Positions 54,434 to 63,701 of a DNA stretch of 64,000 nucleotides are shown piece after piece; the stretch's first letter is position 1, and each line of letters opens with the position of its first letter. The stretch comes from Paracoccaceae bacterium (GTDB lineage Bacteria > Pseudomonadota > Alphaproteobacteria > Rhodobacterales > Rhodobacteraceae): contig PAQV01000092.1 of NCBI GenBank assembly GCA_002709405.1, positions 1-64,000 of the forward strand, given 5' to 3'. The translations under genes and the position numbers were made by a program. The notes below the pieces were generated by a model that had not been told where the DNA came from, ran no database searches, and saw only the letters and a list, made by a program, of their open reading frames with translations.

Positions 54434-55852
54434 TCAGGGCAGCCATCTTTGGACCAGACCGACCACGCGTTTCACAAAGCTGCTTTCAAACAGTTTCGGG
54501 GCAAAATAGGCACCCGCTAACCGTTTTGAAAGCTCTCCGACCGTAGGATAGGGCGAAACCATCGCGGAAATCTGGCTCATCTTCAGCCTGTTGGCCAGTG
54601 CCAGGGCCCACAGGTTGGCGTGTTCGCCCGCCTCGACCCCCACGATGGACACGCCGACAGGCCGGCCCTTGACCACCATGACCTTGGCGAAACCCTGCGT
54701 CCGACGGTCGGCGATGGCCCGGTCATTATGGGCCAGATCGAACCGGGCGGTTGTCATCGCGGGGCCGTGGATGTCGCGGGCCTCGGCCTCTGTCAGGCCG
54801 ACCTGGGCAAGTTCGGGGTCGGTATAAGTGACGCGGGGGATATGGTCGGTGCGGGGTTTCACCGGCAGGCCGAACAGAAGGGGCCGCAGGATTGTCGCCG
54901 CCTGGTAGCCCGCGACATGGGTGAACTGCGCGCCGCCTGCCGCGTCCCCGATGGCATAAACCCGCCGGTTGCTGGTGCGCATCCCGTCATCCGTCCGGAT
55001 CCCCTGGCCCGTCGTGCGGATCCCGGCGGCGTCCAGGTTCAGCCCGTCGGTCACCGCCTTGCGCCCGACGGCAACCAGCAGATGGGTGCCATGGACCGAC
55101 GACCCGTCGTCGAGCGTGACCGTGATGTCGCCCGCCCTCCCCTGCACCGCGCTGGCGGAACCCCCCTGCCGCACGCTGACCCCATCCCTTTGAAGGCTCG
55201 CCAGGACCTGCTCGGCCAGCTCCGGATCTTCCCGGCCCAGGGCGCGCGCCGCCTCGATCACGGTCACCTCGCAGCCCAGCCGGACATGCGCCTGCGCCAT
55301 TTCCATCCCGATGGGCCCCCCGCCCAGGATGACCAGGTGGCCGGGCCGGTCTTTCTGGGACCAGAGCGTTTCCGTCGTCAGGTAGGGCGTGTCCTGCAGA
55401 CCCGGCACCGGCGGAATGACCGGCTGGCTGCCGGTGGCCAGGACGATGCGCCGGGCGCGGATGACATGATCGCCGGCCTCGACCTCGCGCCCGGACCGGA
55501 ACCGCGCCCAGGCCCGGATGACCGTCACGCCCAGGTTTTCGAACCGCTCCTGGCTGTCGACCGGCGCAATGGTGTCGATGACATCGCGCACGTGATCCAT
55601 GACGGCGGCATAGTCGATGCGGGGCGGAGCATACTCGACACCGAAGGCACCCGCATGGGCTCCGGCAACGGCCGATCGAGCAGCCGCAAGCAACGCCTTC
55701 GACGGAACGCAGCCGGTGTTCAGGCAATCCCCGCCCATCTCGCCACCCTCGACCAGCACAACGCGGGCGCCCATCTGCACGGCTCCGGCGGCCACCGACA
55801 ACCCGGCAGAGCCCGCGCCGATCACCAGCAGGTCGGTCTCGATCGTCTGCAT
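54434..55852 (-). CDS. mercuric reductase-like FAD-dependent disulfide oxidoreductase
   Basis: A 472-residue class I pyridine nucleotide-disulfide oxidoreductase. The FAD motif is LLVIGAGSAGLSVA (8-21); the redox pair is C43/C48 in GGDCLNTGCVPSKALL. The NAD(P) motif is VILGGGPIGMEMA, the second FAD motif is VYAIGDAAG, and the dimer domain begins with PRVTYTDPELAQVG. The C-terminal His-Pro of lipoamide dehydrogenase is replaced by SPYPTVGEL, as in mercuric-reductase-like proteins; there is no N-terminal HMA domain or vicinal Cys pair at the end, so mercury reduction is unlikely. The gene follows a TVP38/TMEM64 gene by 17 bp, a pairing often seen, and precedes the kinase. Confidence 0.9.
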   Translation of the reverse strand: MQTIETDLLVIGAGSAGLSVAAGAVQMGARVVLVEGGEMGGDCLNTGCVPSKALLAAARSAVAGAHAGAFGVEYAPPRIDYAAVMDHVRDVIDTIAPVDSQERFENLGVTVIRAWARFRSGREVEAGDHVIRARRIVLATGSQPVIPPVPGLQDTPYLTTETLWSQKDRPGHLVILGGGPIGMEMAQAHVRLGCEVTVIEAARALGREDPELAEQVLASLQRDGVSVRQGGSASAVQGRAGDITVTLDDGSSVHGTHLLVAVGRKAVTDGLNLDAAGIRTTGQGIRTDDGMRTSNRRVYAIGDAAGGAQFTHVAGYQAATILRPLLFGLPVKPRTDHIPRVTYTDPELAQVGLTEAEARDIHGPAMTTARFDLAHNDRAIADRRTQGFAKVMVVKGRPVGVSIVGVEAGEHANLWALALANRLKMSQISAMVSPYPTVGELSKRLAGAYFAPKLFESSFVKRVVGLVQRWLP

Positions 55853-55869
55853 CCTTCCGCCTTCCGCTT

Positions 55870-56601
55870 TCACGTTGTACCGCCCCGGGCGCGGACCGCT
55901 CGGATCACGATGGGCAGGGCAGCCAGGGCCGCAAGACCCAGGATAGGCCCGATGATATGCGGTTCCCACAGCAGAGACAGGTCCGGGTCCTCGCCCCGGT
56001 CAAAGACCTCACCCAGCCCGACCCCGATCCATGTATAGACCAACCCGCCCGGCACGATACCCAGCGCCGTTGTGATCACAAAGGTCCGCAAGCGCACGCC
56101 GACCAGCGCGGGCAACAGGTTGGCCACGAAGAACGGCACGGCCGGAACAAGCCGCAACAGAAACATCACGCTCCACTCGGTCTCGCGCAGGCCCTTCTGG
56201 ATCTCGTGGATGCGCCCGTCCGAGGCCTCTATCCGCGCGGTCAGCGACGCCCCGAAGCCCCAGCGCACGGCCAGGAAAAGGATCGTTGCCCCTATCGTGG
56301 CAGAGGCCACGTTCAGAACCGTGCCCATGGCCAGCCCGAACAGAAACCCGCCCGTGACCGAGGCCACCGCCGCCCCGGGCAGGGACAGGGTGACGATGGT
56401 CACGTAAATCGCGGCGAACCCCAGCGCCACGGGCAGGTAATGATCGTCGCGCAGGCTCAGCAGCCACGCGCGGTTGTCGCGCAAGGTGTCGAAGGTCAGC
56501 CAGTCACCCAGCAGCACCCAGCCCAGGACGGCGGCCACCGCCAACAGCACGAGAGGCAGAACATGCCTGCGCTGTGCCGTATCGCCTTGGGTCTGCACCA
56601 T
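55870..56601 (-). CDS. TVP38/TMEM64 family (DedA-like) membrane protein
   Basis: A 243-residue integral membrane protein with five to six helices. The VTLSLPGAAVASVTGGFLFG segment and the later RLVPAVPFFVANLLPALVGV segment form the VTT/SNARE-associated core of TVP38 and DedA proteins, which are thought to scramble or transport lipids. The start at 56601 has GAGGAA nine bases upstream; an upstream ATG at 56640 lacks a ribosome site. It heads an operon with the disulfide oxidoreductase and kinase. Its function with a flavoprotein is not settled. Confidence 0.88.
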   Translation of the reverse strand: MVQTQGDTAQRRHVLPLVLLAVAAVLGWVLLGDWLTFDTLRDNRAWLLSLRDDHYLPVALGFAAIYVTIVTLSLPGAAVASVTGGFLFGLAMGTVLNVASATIGATILFLAVRWGFGASLTARIEASDGRIHEIQKGLRETEWSVMFLLRLVPAVPFFVANLLPALVGVRLRTFVITTALGIVPGGLVYTWIGVGLGEVFDRGEDPDLSLLWEPHIIGPILGLAALAALPIVIRAVRARGGTT

Positions 56602-56788
56602 GTGCGGTTGTTCCTCGCCCCGTGTCTGCGCGTCCAACATGCGGCGCGGCGCGCCAAATCAACAGGCCCATCACGCCGCCTTGATATGCGGTGATGTCCC
56701 TTGGACCCCGGGACCCGCCCGACGCCACGGAAAACGGATCCCCGCGTGTCTTTCCCCGATTTTTCGCCGATACTTCGCGGCTAGGGGT

Positions 56789-56817
56789 TTGACTTCGCCC
56801 CAAAGCCCTTCTAAAGG
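56789..56817 (+). promoter_or_regulatory. candidate rpmH promoter
   Basis: TTGACT (56789-56794), 17 bp spacer, TAAAGG (56812-56817), about 80 bp upstream of rpmH. The -35 is good and the -10 is poor. A GCCCTT/AAGGGC 6 bp inverted repeat overlaps the -10 (56805-56819) and could form a leader hairpin or operator. Only a proposal. Confidence 0.35.
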
Positions 56818-56895
56818 GCGGGCTTCGATGAACAAACGGGAGGGCGACTCGCGCCCCGGTCCCGACCGTAGATTACAAAACGGAGAGACGGAGCG

Positions 56896-57030
56896 ATGAA
56901 ACGCACCTATCAGCCCTCGAACCTGGTCCGCAAGCGGCGCCACGGTTTCCGCGCCCGCATGGCCACCAAGGCCGGCCGCAAGATCCTGAACGCACGCCGC
57001 GCCCGCGGCCGCAAGTCGCTCAGCGCGTAA
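56896..57030 (+). CDS. rpmH: 50S ribosomal protein L34
   Basis: A complete 44-residue L34: [20 protein letters not shown] at the start and [11 protein letters not shown] at the end, with the expected run of Arg and Lys. It is part of the large ribosomal subunit. GGAGAGACGGAGCG precedes the ATG. It opens the conserved rpmH-rnpA-yidD cluster; rnpA starts 10 bp later. A weak promoter with TTGACT at 56789 and TAAAGG at 56812 (17 bp spacing) may drive it. Confidence 0.98.
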
Positions 57031-57040
57031 GTCCTTGACC

Positions 57041-57487
57041 ATGGCCATGGCGGCACAATGTCCCGATGACCACCTGGGTCGCGGGACGCCAGCCAAGGGC
57101 CATGCGTCGGATAGTCCCCTGACAGTGCTTTCGCAGCGCGCGGATTTCCTGCGCGCCGCCCGTGCCCGCAGCCAGGGCACCCCGGGCTTTCATTTGCAAG
57201 CCCGCCGCCGGACCGACGGCGAATTGCCGGATAGCCCGCTGGCCATCCGGGTTGGCTTTACCTGCTCCAAGAAAGTCGGCAACGCGGTCGCCCGCAACCG
57301 GGCCAAGCGCCGCCTGCGCGAGATCGCCCGGGCGATTCTGCCGGCCGAGGGGCAACCCGGCTGGGATTACGTCCTGATCGGCCGGGCCACCATCACTGCC
57401 GAACACCCGTTCGAGACCCTGCGCTCCGATCTGTCAGATGCCCTGCGCCGCATCCACGGCGCCAGGCCCCCGCGCGCGCCCCAATGA
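57041..57487 (+). CDS. rnpA: ribonuclease P protein component
   Basis: A 148-residue protein subunit of RNase P, which matures tRNA 5' ends together with the RNA subunit encoded elsewhere. The core signature is [20 protein letters not shown], with the RNR motif for RNA binding, preceded by [21 protein letters not shown] and IRVGFTCS. The N-terminus is longer than in E. coli, as usual in Rhodobacteraceae. ATG at 57041 or 57047, or TTG at 57035, could start; no ribosome-binding site decides. The stop overlaps the yidD start by ATGA. Confidence 0.96.
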   Translation: MAMAAQCPDDHLGRGTPAKGHASDSPLTVLSQRADFLRAARARSQGTPGFHLQARRRTDGELPDSPLAIRVGFTCSKKVGNAVARNRAKRRLREIARAILPAEGQPGWDYVLIGRATITAEHPFETLRSDLSDALRRIHGARPPRAPQ

Positions 57488-57729
57488 CTCTGGGCGCGGC
57501 CCTGCTGTCGCTACCAGTGCGCGCCTACCGCCTGATCCTGTCGCCCTGGGTCGGTTTCCACTGCCGCTACCAGCCCACCTGCTCGGCCTATGCGCTGGAA
57601 GCCCTTGAAAAGCATGGCGCGATCAAGGGAGGCTGGCTGGCGCTCCGCCGCATCGGCCGCTGCCATCCCTTCGGCCGCTCGGGGTATGATCCCGTGCCGC
57701 CAGCCTGCGACCACCGGCACGAAACCTGA
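57484..57729 (+). CDS. yidD: membrane protein insertion efficiency factor YidD
   Basis: An 81-residue YidD/Haemolytic family protein that assists YidC-dependent insertion of membrane proteins. Motifs are [20 protein letters not shown] with two conserved Cys, [20 protein letters not shown] and [13 protein letters not shown]. The length is standard. The ATGA overlap with rnpA couples their translation. The yidC gene is 3.4 kb further on, separated by ttcA and an EAL gene. Confidence 0.96.
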   Translation: MTLGAALLSLPVRAYRLILSPWVGFHCRYQPTCSAYALEALEKHGAIKGGWLALRRIGRCHPFGRSGYDPVPPACDHRHET

Positions 57730-58124
57730 GCGACGGCCTGTCCCGGCGATTCGCACATGGCGGAGTGCACCGGGACCGATTCCCGCCCGAAATTCCAGCC
57801 AGCTTTTCCATGCTTGGCAGATGACGCCGATTGCGCTATGCACACCGGCATCGCGCCACGTTTCAAACAGGGAGGGGCTAAATGACCATCATCATCCGTC
57901 AATGCTGCCCCATGGTGCGACAGTCGACTGGCACGTTTCTAACCGCCTGATCCTCTGACCCTGCGCCGAACGGCCCGCCTCAGCGTCAGCCCGCGTCCCG
58001 TTCGTCACCCCTCAACCCGATAGACAATCCCCGGCCCGTCCCGCGTTCTCGCGCGTCTGTCCGGCTGTCTTCACATTTCATCAACCAAAAGGACCGGTCC
58101 GTTTTCTGGCGGCCGGAAACACAT
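57730..58124. other. intergenic after yidD, no feature recognised
   Basis: About 395 bp. No frame has convincing coding character. A perfect 10 bp palindrome GGACCGGTCC lies at 58091-58100, close to the next gene, and may be chance. The promoter of the DUF1127-like gene should be near the right end. Confidence 0.4.
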
Positions 58125-58358
58125 ATGACATCTATACGCAATCTCTCCACCCCTGACGATTTCACTCATGAAATCAAAGCCATGGTCCAGGATCATGGTC
58201 TCCTTCGCGTGCTGGTGGCCGCATTGGGCGTGCGCCTGAAACCTCCGCCAAACGGGCGCAGGCGGCATGCGCCGAAAGTGCTCAGCAACCACCTCCGGCG
58301 GGACATCGGGTTAAGCCCCGTGGCCACCAGCCCGCCGCACTGGACCCGTTACCACTAA
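58125..58358 (+). CDS. small DUF1127-like protein
   Basis: A 77-residue basic protein. The C-terminal [13 protein letters not shown] is the YjiS/DUF1127 signature, and the N-terminal [20 protein letters not shown] with [16 protein letters not shown] forms the helical part. DUF1127 proteins in Rhodobacter and Agrobacterium bind RNA or affect phosphate and C1 metabolism and small-RNA levels. Here the protein is longer than the minimal 45-50 residues. GGAAAC lies just before the ATG. Two strong hairpins follow. Single-gene unit. Confidence 0.75.
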   Translation: MTSIRNLSTPDDFTHEIKAMVQDHGLLRVLVAALGVRLKPPPNGRRRHAPKVLSNHLRRDIGLSPVATSPPHWTRYH

Positions 58359-58360
58359 GG

Positions 58361-58397
58361 TCCCGCCCGGCCAGGTGCCCGCACCGGCCGGGCGGGA
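58361..58397 (+). terminator. very strong GC hairpin after the DUF1127-like gene
   Basis: TCCCGCCCGGCC (58361-58372) and GGCCGGGCGGGA (58386-58397) form a perfect 12 bp stem; the inner GGTG/CACC (58374-58377 and 58382-58385) adds pairs. It begins 2 bp after the stop codon. No T-run follows. It may terminate and stabilise the small transcript. Confidence 0.7.
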
Positions 58398-58422
58398 TGC
58401 ACCGCCCTCGCCTGCCGCGCCC

Positions 58423-58473
58423 ATCGCCCCCGGGGCTGCGGGGTGGGCGGGCGGGAGCGGCCCCGGGGGCGAT
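58423..58473. promoter_or_regulatory. 14 bp perfect inverted repeat upstream of ttcA
   Basis: ATCGCCCCCGGGGC (58423-58436) and GCCCCGGGGGCGAT (58460-58473), with a G-rich 23-base loop. It ends 61 bp before the chosen ttcA start and 16 bp before the alternative ATG at 58490. It may be a leader hairpin or second terminator; the loop has G-tracts that could form a quadruplex. Confidence 0.55.
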
Positions 58474-58534
58474 CCTCCGCCCTCACTCCATGCCAACGCT
58501 GGACGGAAGCGCCGCCCTGCCTTACATCGCTGGC

Positions 58535-59416
58535 ATGTTCGACACCCCCGACGATATCCATCCGCTGTTCTCCGGCGCGCCCGGCACGACCGAGTTCAAG
58601 AAGCTGCGCAAGCGCGTCGTGCGCCAGGCACGCGAGGCGATCGAGCATTACGGCATGATCGAACGCGGTGCCAAATGGCTGGTCTGCCTGTCGGGTGGCA
58701 AGGATTCCTATACCCTGCTCGCCGTCCTGCACGAGCTGCAATGGCGCGGCCTCCTGCCCGTCGAGATCCTCGCCTGCAACCTCGACCAGGGCCAGCCGGG
58801 ATTCCCGGCCACCGTCCTGCCCGAGTTCCTTGAAAAGATGCAGGTCCCCCACCGCATCGAATACCAGGACACCTATTCCGTCGTCGTCGACAAGGTGCCC
58901 CAAGGCCGCACCTACTGCGCCCTGTGCTCGCGCCTCCGGCGCGGCCATCTCTACCGGATCGCCCGGGAAGAGGGCTGCTCGGCCATCGTCCTTGGCCACC
59001 ACCGCGACGACATCCTGGAAACCTTCTTCATGAACCTGTTCCACGGCGGACGGCTGGCCACCATGCCCCCGAAACTGGTGAACGAGGAAGGCGACCTCTT
59101 CGTCTATCGCCCGCTCGCCTTCGTGGCCGAATCCGATTGCGACAAGTTCGCCCGCGCGATGAACTATCCGGTGATCCCCTGCGACCTGTGCGGCAGCCAG
59201 GACGGGCTGCAGCGACAGCAGGTCAAGCAGATCCTGGATGGCTGGGAGCGCAACAGCCCCGGTCGGCGCCAGGTCATGTTCCGCGCCCTGATGAACGCCC
59301 GGCCCTCGCATCTTTTGGACCCCAAGCTGTTCGATTTTGCCGGTCTCAGCCGCGGCTTAACGTCCTCATCAGGCGAAGATAGTGACAATCAGGCGGAAAT
59401 TCCAAGGTTGCGTTAA
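58535..59416 (+). CDS. ttcA: tRNA 2-thiocytidine biosynthesis protein TtcA
   Basis: A 293-residue ATP-dependent thiolase that converts C32 of certain tRNAs, including tRNA-Arg, to 2-thiocytidine. The PP-loop is SGGKDS (53-58). The iron-sulfur cysteines are C128 and C131 in [12 protein letters not shown] and C216 and C219 in IPCDLCGSQ. The [19 protein letters not shown] motif is also diagnostic. An ATG at 58490 would add 15 residues; neither start has a clear ribosome site. The C-terminal 25 residues after FDFAG are not conserved. It is fitting that a tRNA-Arg ACG gene, whose tRNA is a TtcA target in E. coli, lies nearby. Confidence 0.95.
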   Translation: MFDTPDDIHPLFSGAPGTTEFKKLRKRVVRQAREAIEHYGMIERGAKWLVCLSGGKDSYTLLAVLHELQWRGLLPVEILACNLDQGQPGFPATVLPEFLEKMQVPHRIEYQDTYSVVVDKVPQGRTYCALCSRLRRGHLYRIAREEGCSAIVLGHHRDDILETFFMNLFHGGRLATMPPKLVNEEGDLFVYRPLAFVAESDCDKFARAMNYPVIPCDLCGSQDGLQRQQVKQILDGWERNSPGRRQVMFRALMNARPSHLLDPKLFDFAGLSRGLTSSSGEDSDNQAEIPRLR

Positions 59417-59477
59417 CGGTTCGTTCCCTTTTTGCCCCCTACCCTGCAGAACCTGATCTGCAGGCAAAGGGTGCGTG

Positions 59478-61025
59478 ATGACATATCGGCCGACCAGACC
59501 GTACGACAAGTACCGCAGCCGTTTCCTGTCGGTCGTGACCGGCCCTCCGGCCCTGGCATTCCTGCCCGCATTGACGCTCGCGGCCTACTGGCTGGCGGGG
59601 GAAACCGCGCTGATCGTGGTCGCTTTGGGCCTGCCCGTGGTTTACGCGGTCAGCGGGGTGGCCAACAGCTGGCCGTCACGCATCGCCACCTCGCGCGATG
59701 GCATCACCGGCCTGCTTTTGCGCGATGGCTTCGAAGCTGTCGCGCAAGACATCTATGACCAGACAGAAATGTCTGACCTGCGGTCGGCCTGTTTCATGAT
59801 CGAAATCGACGACTACCGGCTGGTTGTCGAACGGCACGGGCAAAGCGCCGGGGACCTTGTGATGGCCCGGACCGGTGAACGCCTCGTCTCTGCCGTCCGG
59901 ACCGCCGACACGGTCGCACGCCTGGGCGACAGCCGGTTCGCCATCTGCCTGGCCCCGGTCCGCCAGCTTGACCTGGAACTCTGCATCCAATTGGCCGGCC
60001 GCCTTCAAGCCACCGTGGAAGAACCCATCCCGGTCGACGGCACGGGCTTGTACGTGACCGCCTGCGTGGGGTTCTGCCCCCGCAACCGCGCGCCCTCGGG
60101 CGGGGCGCAGGCCTGGCAGACGGCGGCTTTGACCGCCTTGACCGAAGCCCAGGGCGTCGGCCCGTCAACGATTCGCGCCTATTCGAACGACATGCACCGG
60201 CGCAACCAGACCCGCAGCGACCTGAGGGAAGAAGCCGCGGCAGCGCTGGAAAACGGGCAGATCCAGCCCTGGTTCCAGCCGCAGATCTCGACCGACACCG
60301 GCAAGATCACCGGGTTCGAAGCTCTGGCGCGCTGGCTGCACCCCCTGCACGGACCCATCGCCCCCAATACATTTCTGCCGATCCTTGAAGAAGCCGGGCT
60401 TCTGGAACGTTTGGGCGAGGTGATGCTCTTTAACGCGCTGACGGCACTCAAGGCCTGGGACGCGGCAGGTTGCGACATCCCCCGCGTGGGCATCAACGCC
60501 AGCCAATCCGAGCTGCGCAATCCCCGCCTGGTGGACAAGATCCGCTGGGAGCTGGACCGGTTCGACCTGACCCCGGAACGCCTGGGGATCGAGATCCTCG
60601 AAACAGTGGTCTCGGACACCCCCGATGACGTGATTTCCCGTAACATCGCAGGCTTGTCGGCGATTGGCTGCCGGATCGACCTGGACGATTTCGGGACAGG
60701 CCATGCCTCCATCGCATCGCTGCGCCGGTTCCAGGTATCCTGCATCAAGATCGACCGCAGCTTCGTCGCCAAGGCCGATCGCGACCCCGACCAGCAGCAA
60801 ATGATCGCGGCCATTCTCACCATGGCAGAGCGGCTGCGGTTGGAAACCCTGGCCGAGGGCGTGGAGACCGTCGGCGAACATGCCCTGCTCGCGCAACTGG
60901 GGTGCGACCATGTCCAGGGCTACGGCATTGCCCGGCCGATGCCCTTCGACCACACCCTCGACTGGATCGCCGCGCATGGGGCCAAGTTGCAGGACACACC
61001 GCAAATCGGACGCCAAACAGGCTGA
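59478..61025 (+). CDS. GGDEF-EAL protein, likely c-di-GMP phosphodiesterase
   Basis: A 515-residue protein. Two short membrane helices (about 26-40 and 44-64) precede a degenerate GGDEF domain (about 78-238) in which the active-site loop reads RLGDSRFAI, so no cyclase activity is expected. The EAL domain (about 250-505) keeps all catalytic residues visible to me: E281 in GFEALARW, the Asn in GINASQSEL, the Glu in EILETV, both Asp in LDDFGTG, the Lys in IKIDRSF and the Glu in AEGVE, ending in VQGYGIARPM. It should degrade c-di-GMP and so favour motility over adhesion. It is 61 bp after ttcA and 118 bp before yidC. Confidence 0.92.
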   Translation: MTYRPTRPYDKYRSRFLSVVTGPPALAFLPALTLAAYWLAGETALIVVALGLPVVYAVSGVANSWPSRIATSRDGITGLLLRDGFEAVAQDIYDQTEMSDLRSACFMIEIDDYRLVVERHGQSAGDLVMARTGERLVSAVRTADTVARLGDSRFAICLAPVRQLDLELCIQLAGRLQATVEEPIPVDGTGLYVTACVGFCPRNRAPSGGAQAWQTAALTALTEAQGVGPSTIRAYSNDMHRRNQTRSDLREEAAAALENGQIQPWFQPQISTDTGKITGFEALARWLHPLHGPIAPNTFLPILEEAGLLERLGEVMLFNALTALKAWDAAGCDIPRVGINASQSELRNPRLVDKIRWELDRFDLTPERLGIEILETVVSDTPDDVISRNIAGLSAIGCRIDLDDFGTGHASIASLRRFQVSCIKIDRSFVAKADRDPDQQQMIAAILTMAERLRLETLAEGVETVGEHALLAQLGCDHVQGYGIARPMPFDHTLDWIAAHGAKLQDTPQIGRQTG

Positions 61026-61143
61026 TCCCTGCCGTCACCTGCGAGAATACACACAAAAGAGCGCCCCGATTGGCCTTGACCTTTCAGGCCGCACTCTGTT
61101 GAACCTGCCCTGTCATATTCCGCAGGAAAGGTGCCAGTCCCAG

Positions 61144-62973
61144 ATGGACGATCAGAACAAGAACCTCCTCCTTGCCACCGGTCTGAGCTTCCTGGTGATC
61201 CTGGTCTGGTTTCTGCTTTTTCCGCCGCCCCCGCCAGATGAGCAGGCCCCGGAGCCGGCCCAGATCAGCGAAACCGAGCCGCTGACCACCGGCGATGCCG
61301 TTGCAAACGGCCCATCGGCCGCGTCGCAGGGCGAGAACGCCACGCAGAGCGCATCCTCTGGCGTGGCGTCCGCCGCCGACGCCCCCCGCATCCTTGTCGA
61401 CACCCCGCGGATGGACGGCAGCATTTCGTTGCTGGGCGGCCGCATCGACACGCTGCGGCTCAAGGATTACCAGGTTTCGCTGGACGACCCCGACACGGTC
61501 GAAGTCCTGTCGCCCGTCGGAAGCCCTGCCCCGTATTACGCGCTGTATGGCTGGGCCCCCGGGTCCGGCCTGACGCTGGACGACGTGCCCGGTGCCAACA
61601 CCGAATGGCAGGTCGAAGGCCCGGACGAACTGACCGTCGAAAGCCCGGTCACCCTGATCTGGGACAACGGCAACGGCCTGGTCTTCCGGCGCGTGATCTC
61701 GGTGGACGAAAACTTCATGTTCTCGGTCAGCCAGGAAGTGTCGAACATCGGCGCGGGCACCGTCAGCCTGGCCCCTTACGGCGTTCTCGCCCGCCACGGC
61801 GAACCCCAGAACCTCAAGAACTTCTGGATCGTGCACGAAGGCGTCATCTCGATGGCCGATGGCGAGCTGACGGAAATCGACTACTCCGACATGCCCGACT
61901 TTGAAATGAACCCGGCCGAGGGCGCCCAGGCCGAGGTGACCCAGGTCACCGACAACGGCTGGGTCGGCTTCACCGATCACTACTGGATGTCGACGCTGAT
62001 CCCGGCCCCGGGCAGCGCCTTCAAGTCGGTAGCCAAGTACGACGCCCGCCGCGACATCTACCAGACCGAAGCCGTGATGCCCACGGAAACTCTGTCCGAA
62101 GGCCAGTCCGTCGCGGTCAGCACCCAGCTGTTCTCGGGCGCGAAGGAATGGGAAACCATCCGCGAATACCAGGAACAGGGCATCGACCGCTTCATCGATT
62201 CGATCGACTGGGGCTGGTTCTTCTTCCTGACCAAACCGATCTTCTGGCTGCTGCACAACATCCACAACCTGATCGGCAACATGGGCTGGTCGATCATCGC
62301 CCTGACCCTTCTGCTCAAGGCCCTTCTCTTCCCGCTGGCCTTCAAGTCCTACGTCTCGATGGCGAAGATGAAGGAACTCCAGCCCGAGATGGAAAAGCTC
62401 AAGGAAGCGGCCGGCGAGGACCGCCAGAAGCTGCAGCAGGGCATGATGGAGCTCTACAAGAAGGAAAAGGTGAACCCCGCCGCGGGCTGCCTGCCGATCC
62501 TTCTGCAGATCCCGATCTTCTTCTCGCTCTACAAGGTGATCTTCGTCACGATCGAACTGCGCCAGCAGGCCTGGTTCGGCCCGTTCCGTGACCTGTCGAC
62601 ACCGGATCCGACCTCGATCATGAACCTGTTCGGCCTGATGCCCTGGGCCGGCCCCGAGCCGGGCACCCTGGTCGCCACCATCGCCATCGGCATCCTGCCG
62701 CTGTGCCTGGGCGTATCCATGTGGCTGCAGCAAAAGCTGAACCCGGCCCCGGCCGACCCGACCCAACAGATGATCTTCGCCTGGATGCCCTGGGTCTTCA
62801 TGTTCATGCTGGGCTCGTTCGCGAGCGGCCTGGTGATCTACTGGATCTCGAACAACGTGATCACCTTCACCCAGCAATACCTGATCATGCGCAGCCAGGG
62901 CTACACGCCGGACGTCTTCGGCAACATCAAGTCGGGCTTCAAGAAAACGCCCAAATCTGACGAGGGCAAGTGA
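61144..62973 (+). CDS. yidC: membrane protein insertase YidC (Oxa1 family)
   Basis: A 609-residue inner-membrane insertase. The first helix (LLLATGLSFLVILVWFLLF) is followed by a periplasmic beta-supersandwich domain (about 35-345) with an acidic Pro-rich linker. The conserved Oxa1 core has GNMGWSIIALTLLLKALLFP, LKAL with the strictly needed basic groove residue, the coiled-coil hairpin with MKELQPEMEKLKE, NPAAGCLPILLQIPIFFSLY and the last two helices, ending in FTQQYLIM and a Lys-rich tail. It inserts membrane proteins with SecYEG and alone. The next gene begins with a GTGA overlap, so the two are coupled. Confidence 0.98.
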   Translation: MDDQNKNLLLATGLSFLVILVWFLLFPPPPPDEQAPEPAQISETEPLTTGDAVANGPSAASQGENATQSASSGVASAADAPRILVDTPRMDGSISLLGGRIDTLRLKDYQVSLDDPDTVEVLSPVGSPAPYYALYGWAPGSGLTLDDVPGANTEWQVEGPDELTVESPVTLIWDNGNGLVFRRVISVDENFMFSVSQEVSNIGAGTVSLAPYGVLARHGEPQNLKNFWIVHEGVISMADGELTEIDYSDMPDFEMNPAEGAQAEVTQVTDNGWVGFTDHYWMSTLIPAPGSAFKSVAKYDARRDIYQTEAVMPTETLSEGQSVAVSTQLFSGAKEWETIREYQEQGIDRFIDSIDWGWFFFLTKPIFWLLHNIHNLIGNMGWSIIALTLLLKALLFPLAFKSYVSMAKMKELQPEMEKLKEAAGEDRQKLQQGMMELYKKEKVNPAAGCLPILLQIPIFFSLYKVIFVTIELRQQAWFGPFRDLSTPDPTSIMNLFGLMPWAGPEPGTLVATIAIGILPLCLGVSMWLQQKLNPAPADPTQQMIFAWMPWVFMFMLGSFASGLVIYWISNNVITFTQQYLIMRSQGYTPDVFGNIKSGFKKTPKSDEGK

Positions 62974-63701
62974 ACGCGCGGCTCGCCTATATCTGGCGGC
63001 ATCCGGTCAAGGGTATCGGATCGGAAGCCTGCCAGACGGTCGAGCTGACCCCCGACGGCGCGGTCGACATGGACCGCGCCTGGGCCCTCATGACTGACGC
63101 GGCCGCGGATACCGACGCCTGGCAACCGCGCCGCAACTTCGTGCAGGTGGCCTCCGGGCCCCGCCTGGCCGCGGTCACCGCCCAAACCCGCGGCCCGATC
63201 ATCGACCTGTCCCATCCCGACCGCCCGCCACTGGCGCTGGACCCGGTCACAGGTGGCCCCAACCTGGCCACCTGGCTGGGCGATCTCTGGCCCCAGGACC
63301 GCCCCACCCCCAACCGCCTGATCCGGGCGCGCGACCACGGCATGACGGATACGAATTACGCCTCGGTCTCGGTCGGCAACCTGGCCTCGCTGCGCGCATT
63401 GTCCGAACGCGCCGGCCAGGACATCGACATGCGCCGCTTCCGCATCAACCTGTGGCTGGACGGGCTCGCCCCCTGGGCCGAAACCGACCTGCTGCTGCAT
63501 GACATCACGCTTGGCACCGCCCGCCTGACCCCGGTCGAACCGATCGAACGCTGCCGCGCCCCCGATGCAAGCCCGGCCACGGGCGCACGCGACGTCAGCA
63601 TCCTGAAACTGCTGCAAGACGGCTGGGACACCCGCAATTTCGGCATCAACTTCAAGGTCGCCACACCCGGCACCCTGTCCGTCGGAGACCTGCTGCAATG
63701 A
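62970..63701 (+). CDS. MOSC domain-containing protein
   Basis: A 243-residue protein with an N-terminal MOSC_N beta-barrel ([15 protein letters not shown] and a DRAWALM motif) and a C-terminal MOSC fold ([15 protein letters not shown], and a late [15 protein letters not shown] where the Cys is at the usual molybdenum-ligand or sulfur-carrier site). Relatives include YcbX and mARC, which reduce N-hydroxylated compounds with a molybdenum cofactor. The GTG start overlaps the yidC stop, and the stop overlaps the engB start by ATGA. No partner reductase is nearby. Confidence 0.9.
   Translation: MNARLAYIWRHPVKGIGSEACQTVELTPDGAVDMDRAWALMTDAAADTDAWQPRRNFVQVASGPRLAAVTAQTRGPIIDLSHPDRPPLALDPVTGGPNLATWLGDLWPQDRPTPNRLIRARDHGMTDTNYASVSVGNLASLRALSERAGQDIDMRRFRINLWLDGLAPWAETDLLLHDITLGTARLTPVEPIERCRAPDASPATGARDVSILKLLQDGWDTRNFGINFKVATPGTLSVGDLLQ

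Noticed and set aside
61084-62877. 597-codon minus-strand frame over yidC
   Set aside because: Antisense shadow of a well-supported yidC; charged low-complexity sequence without motifs.
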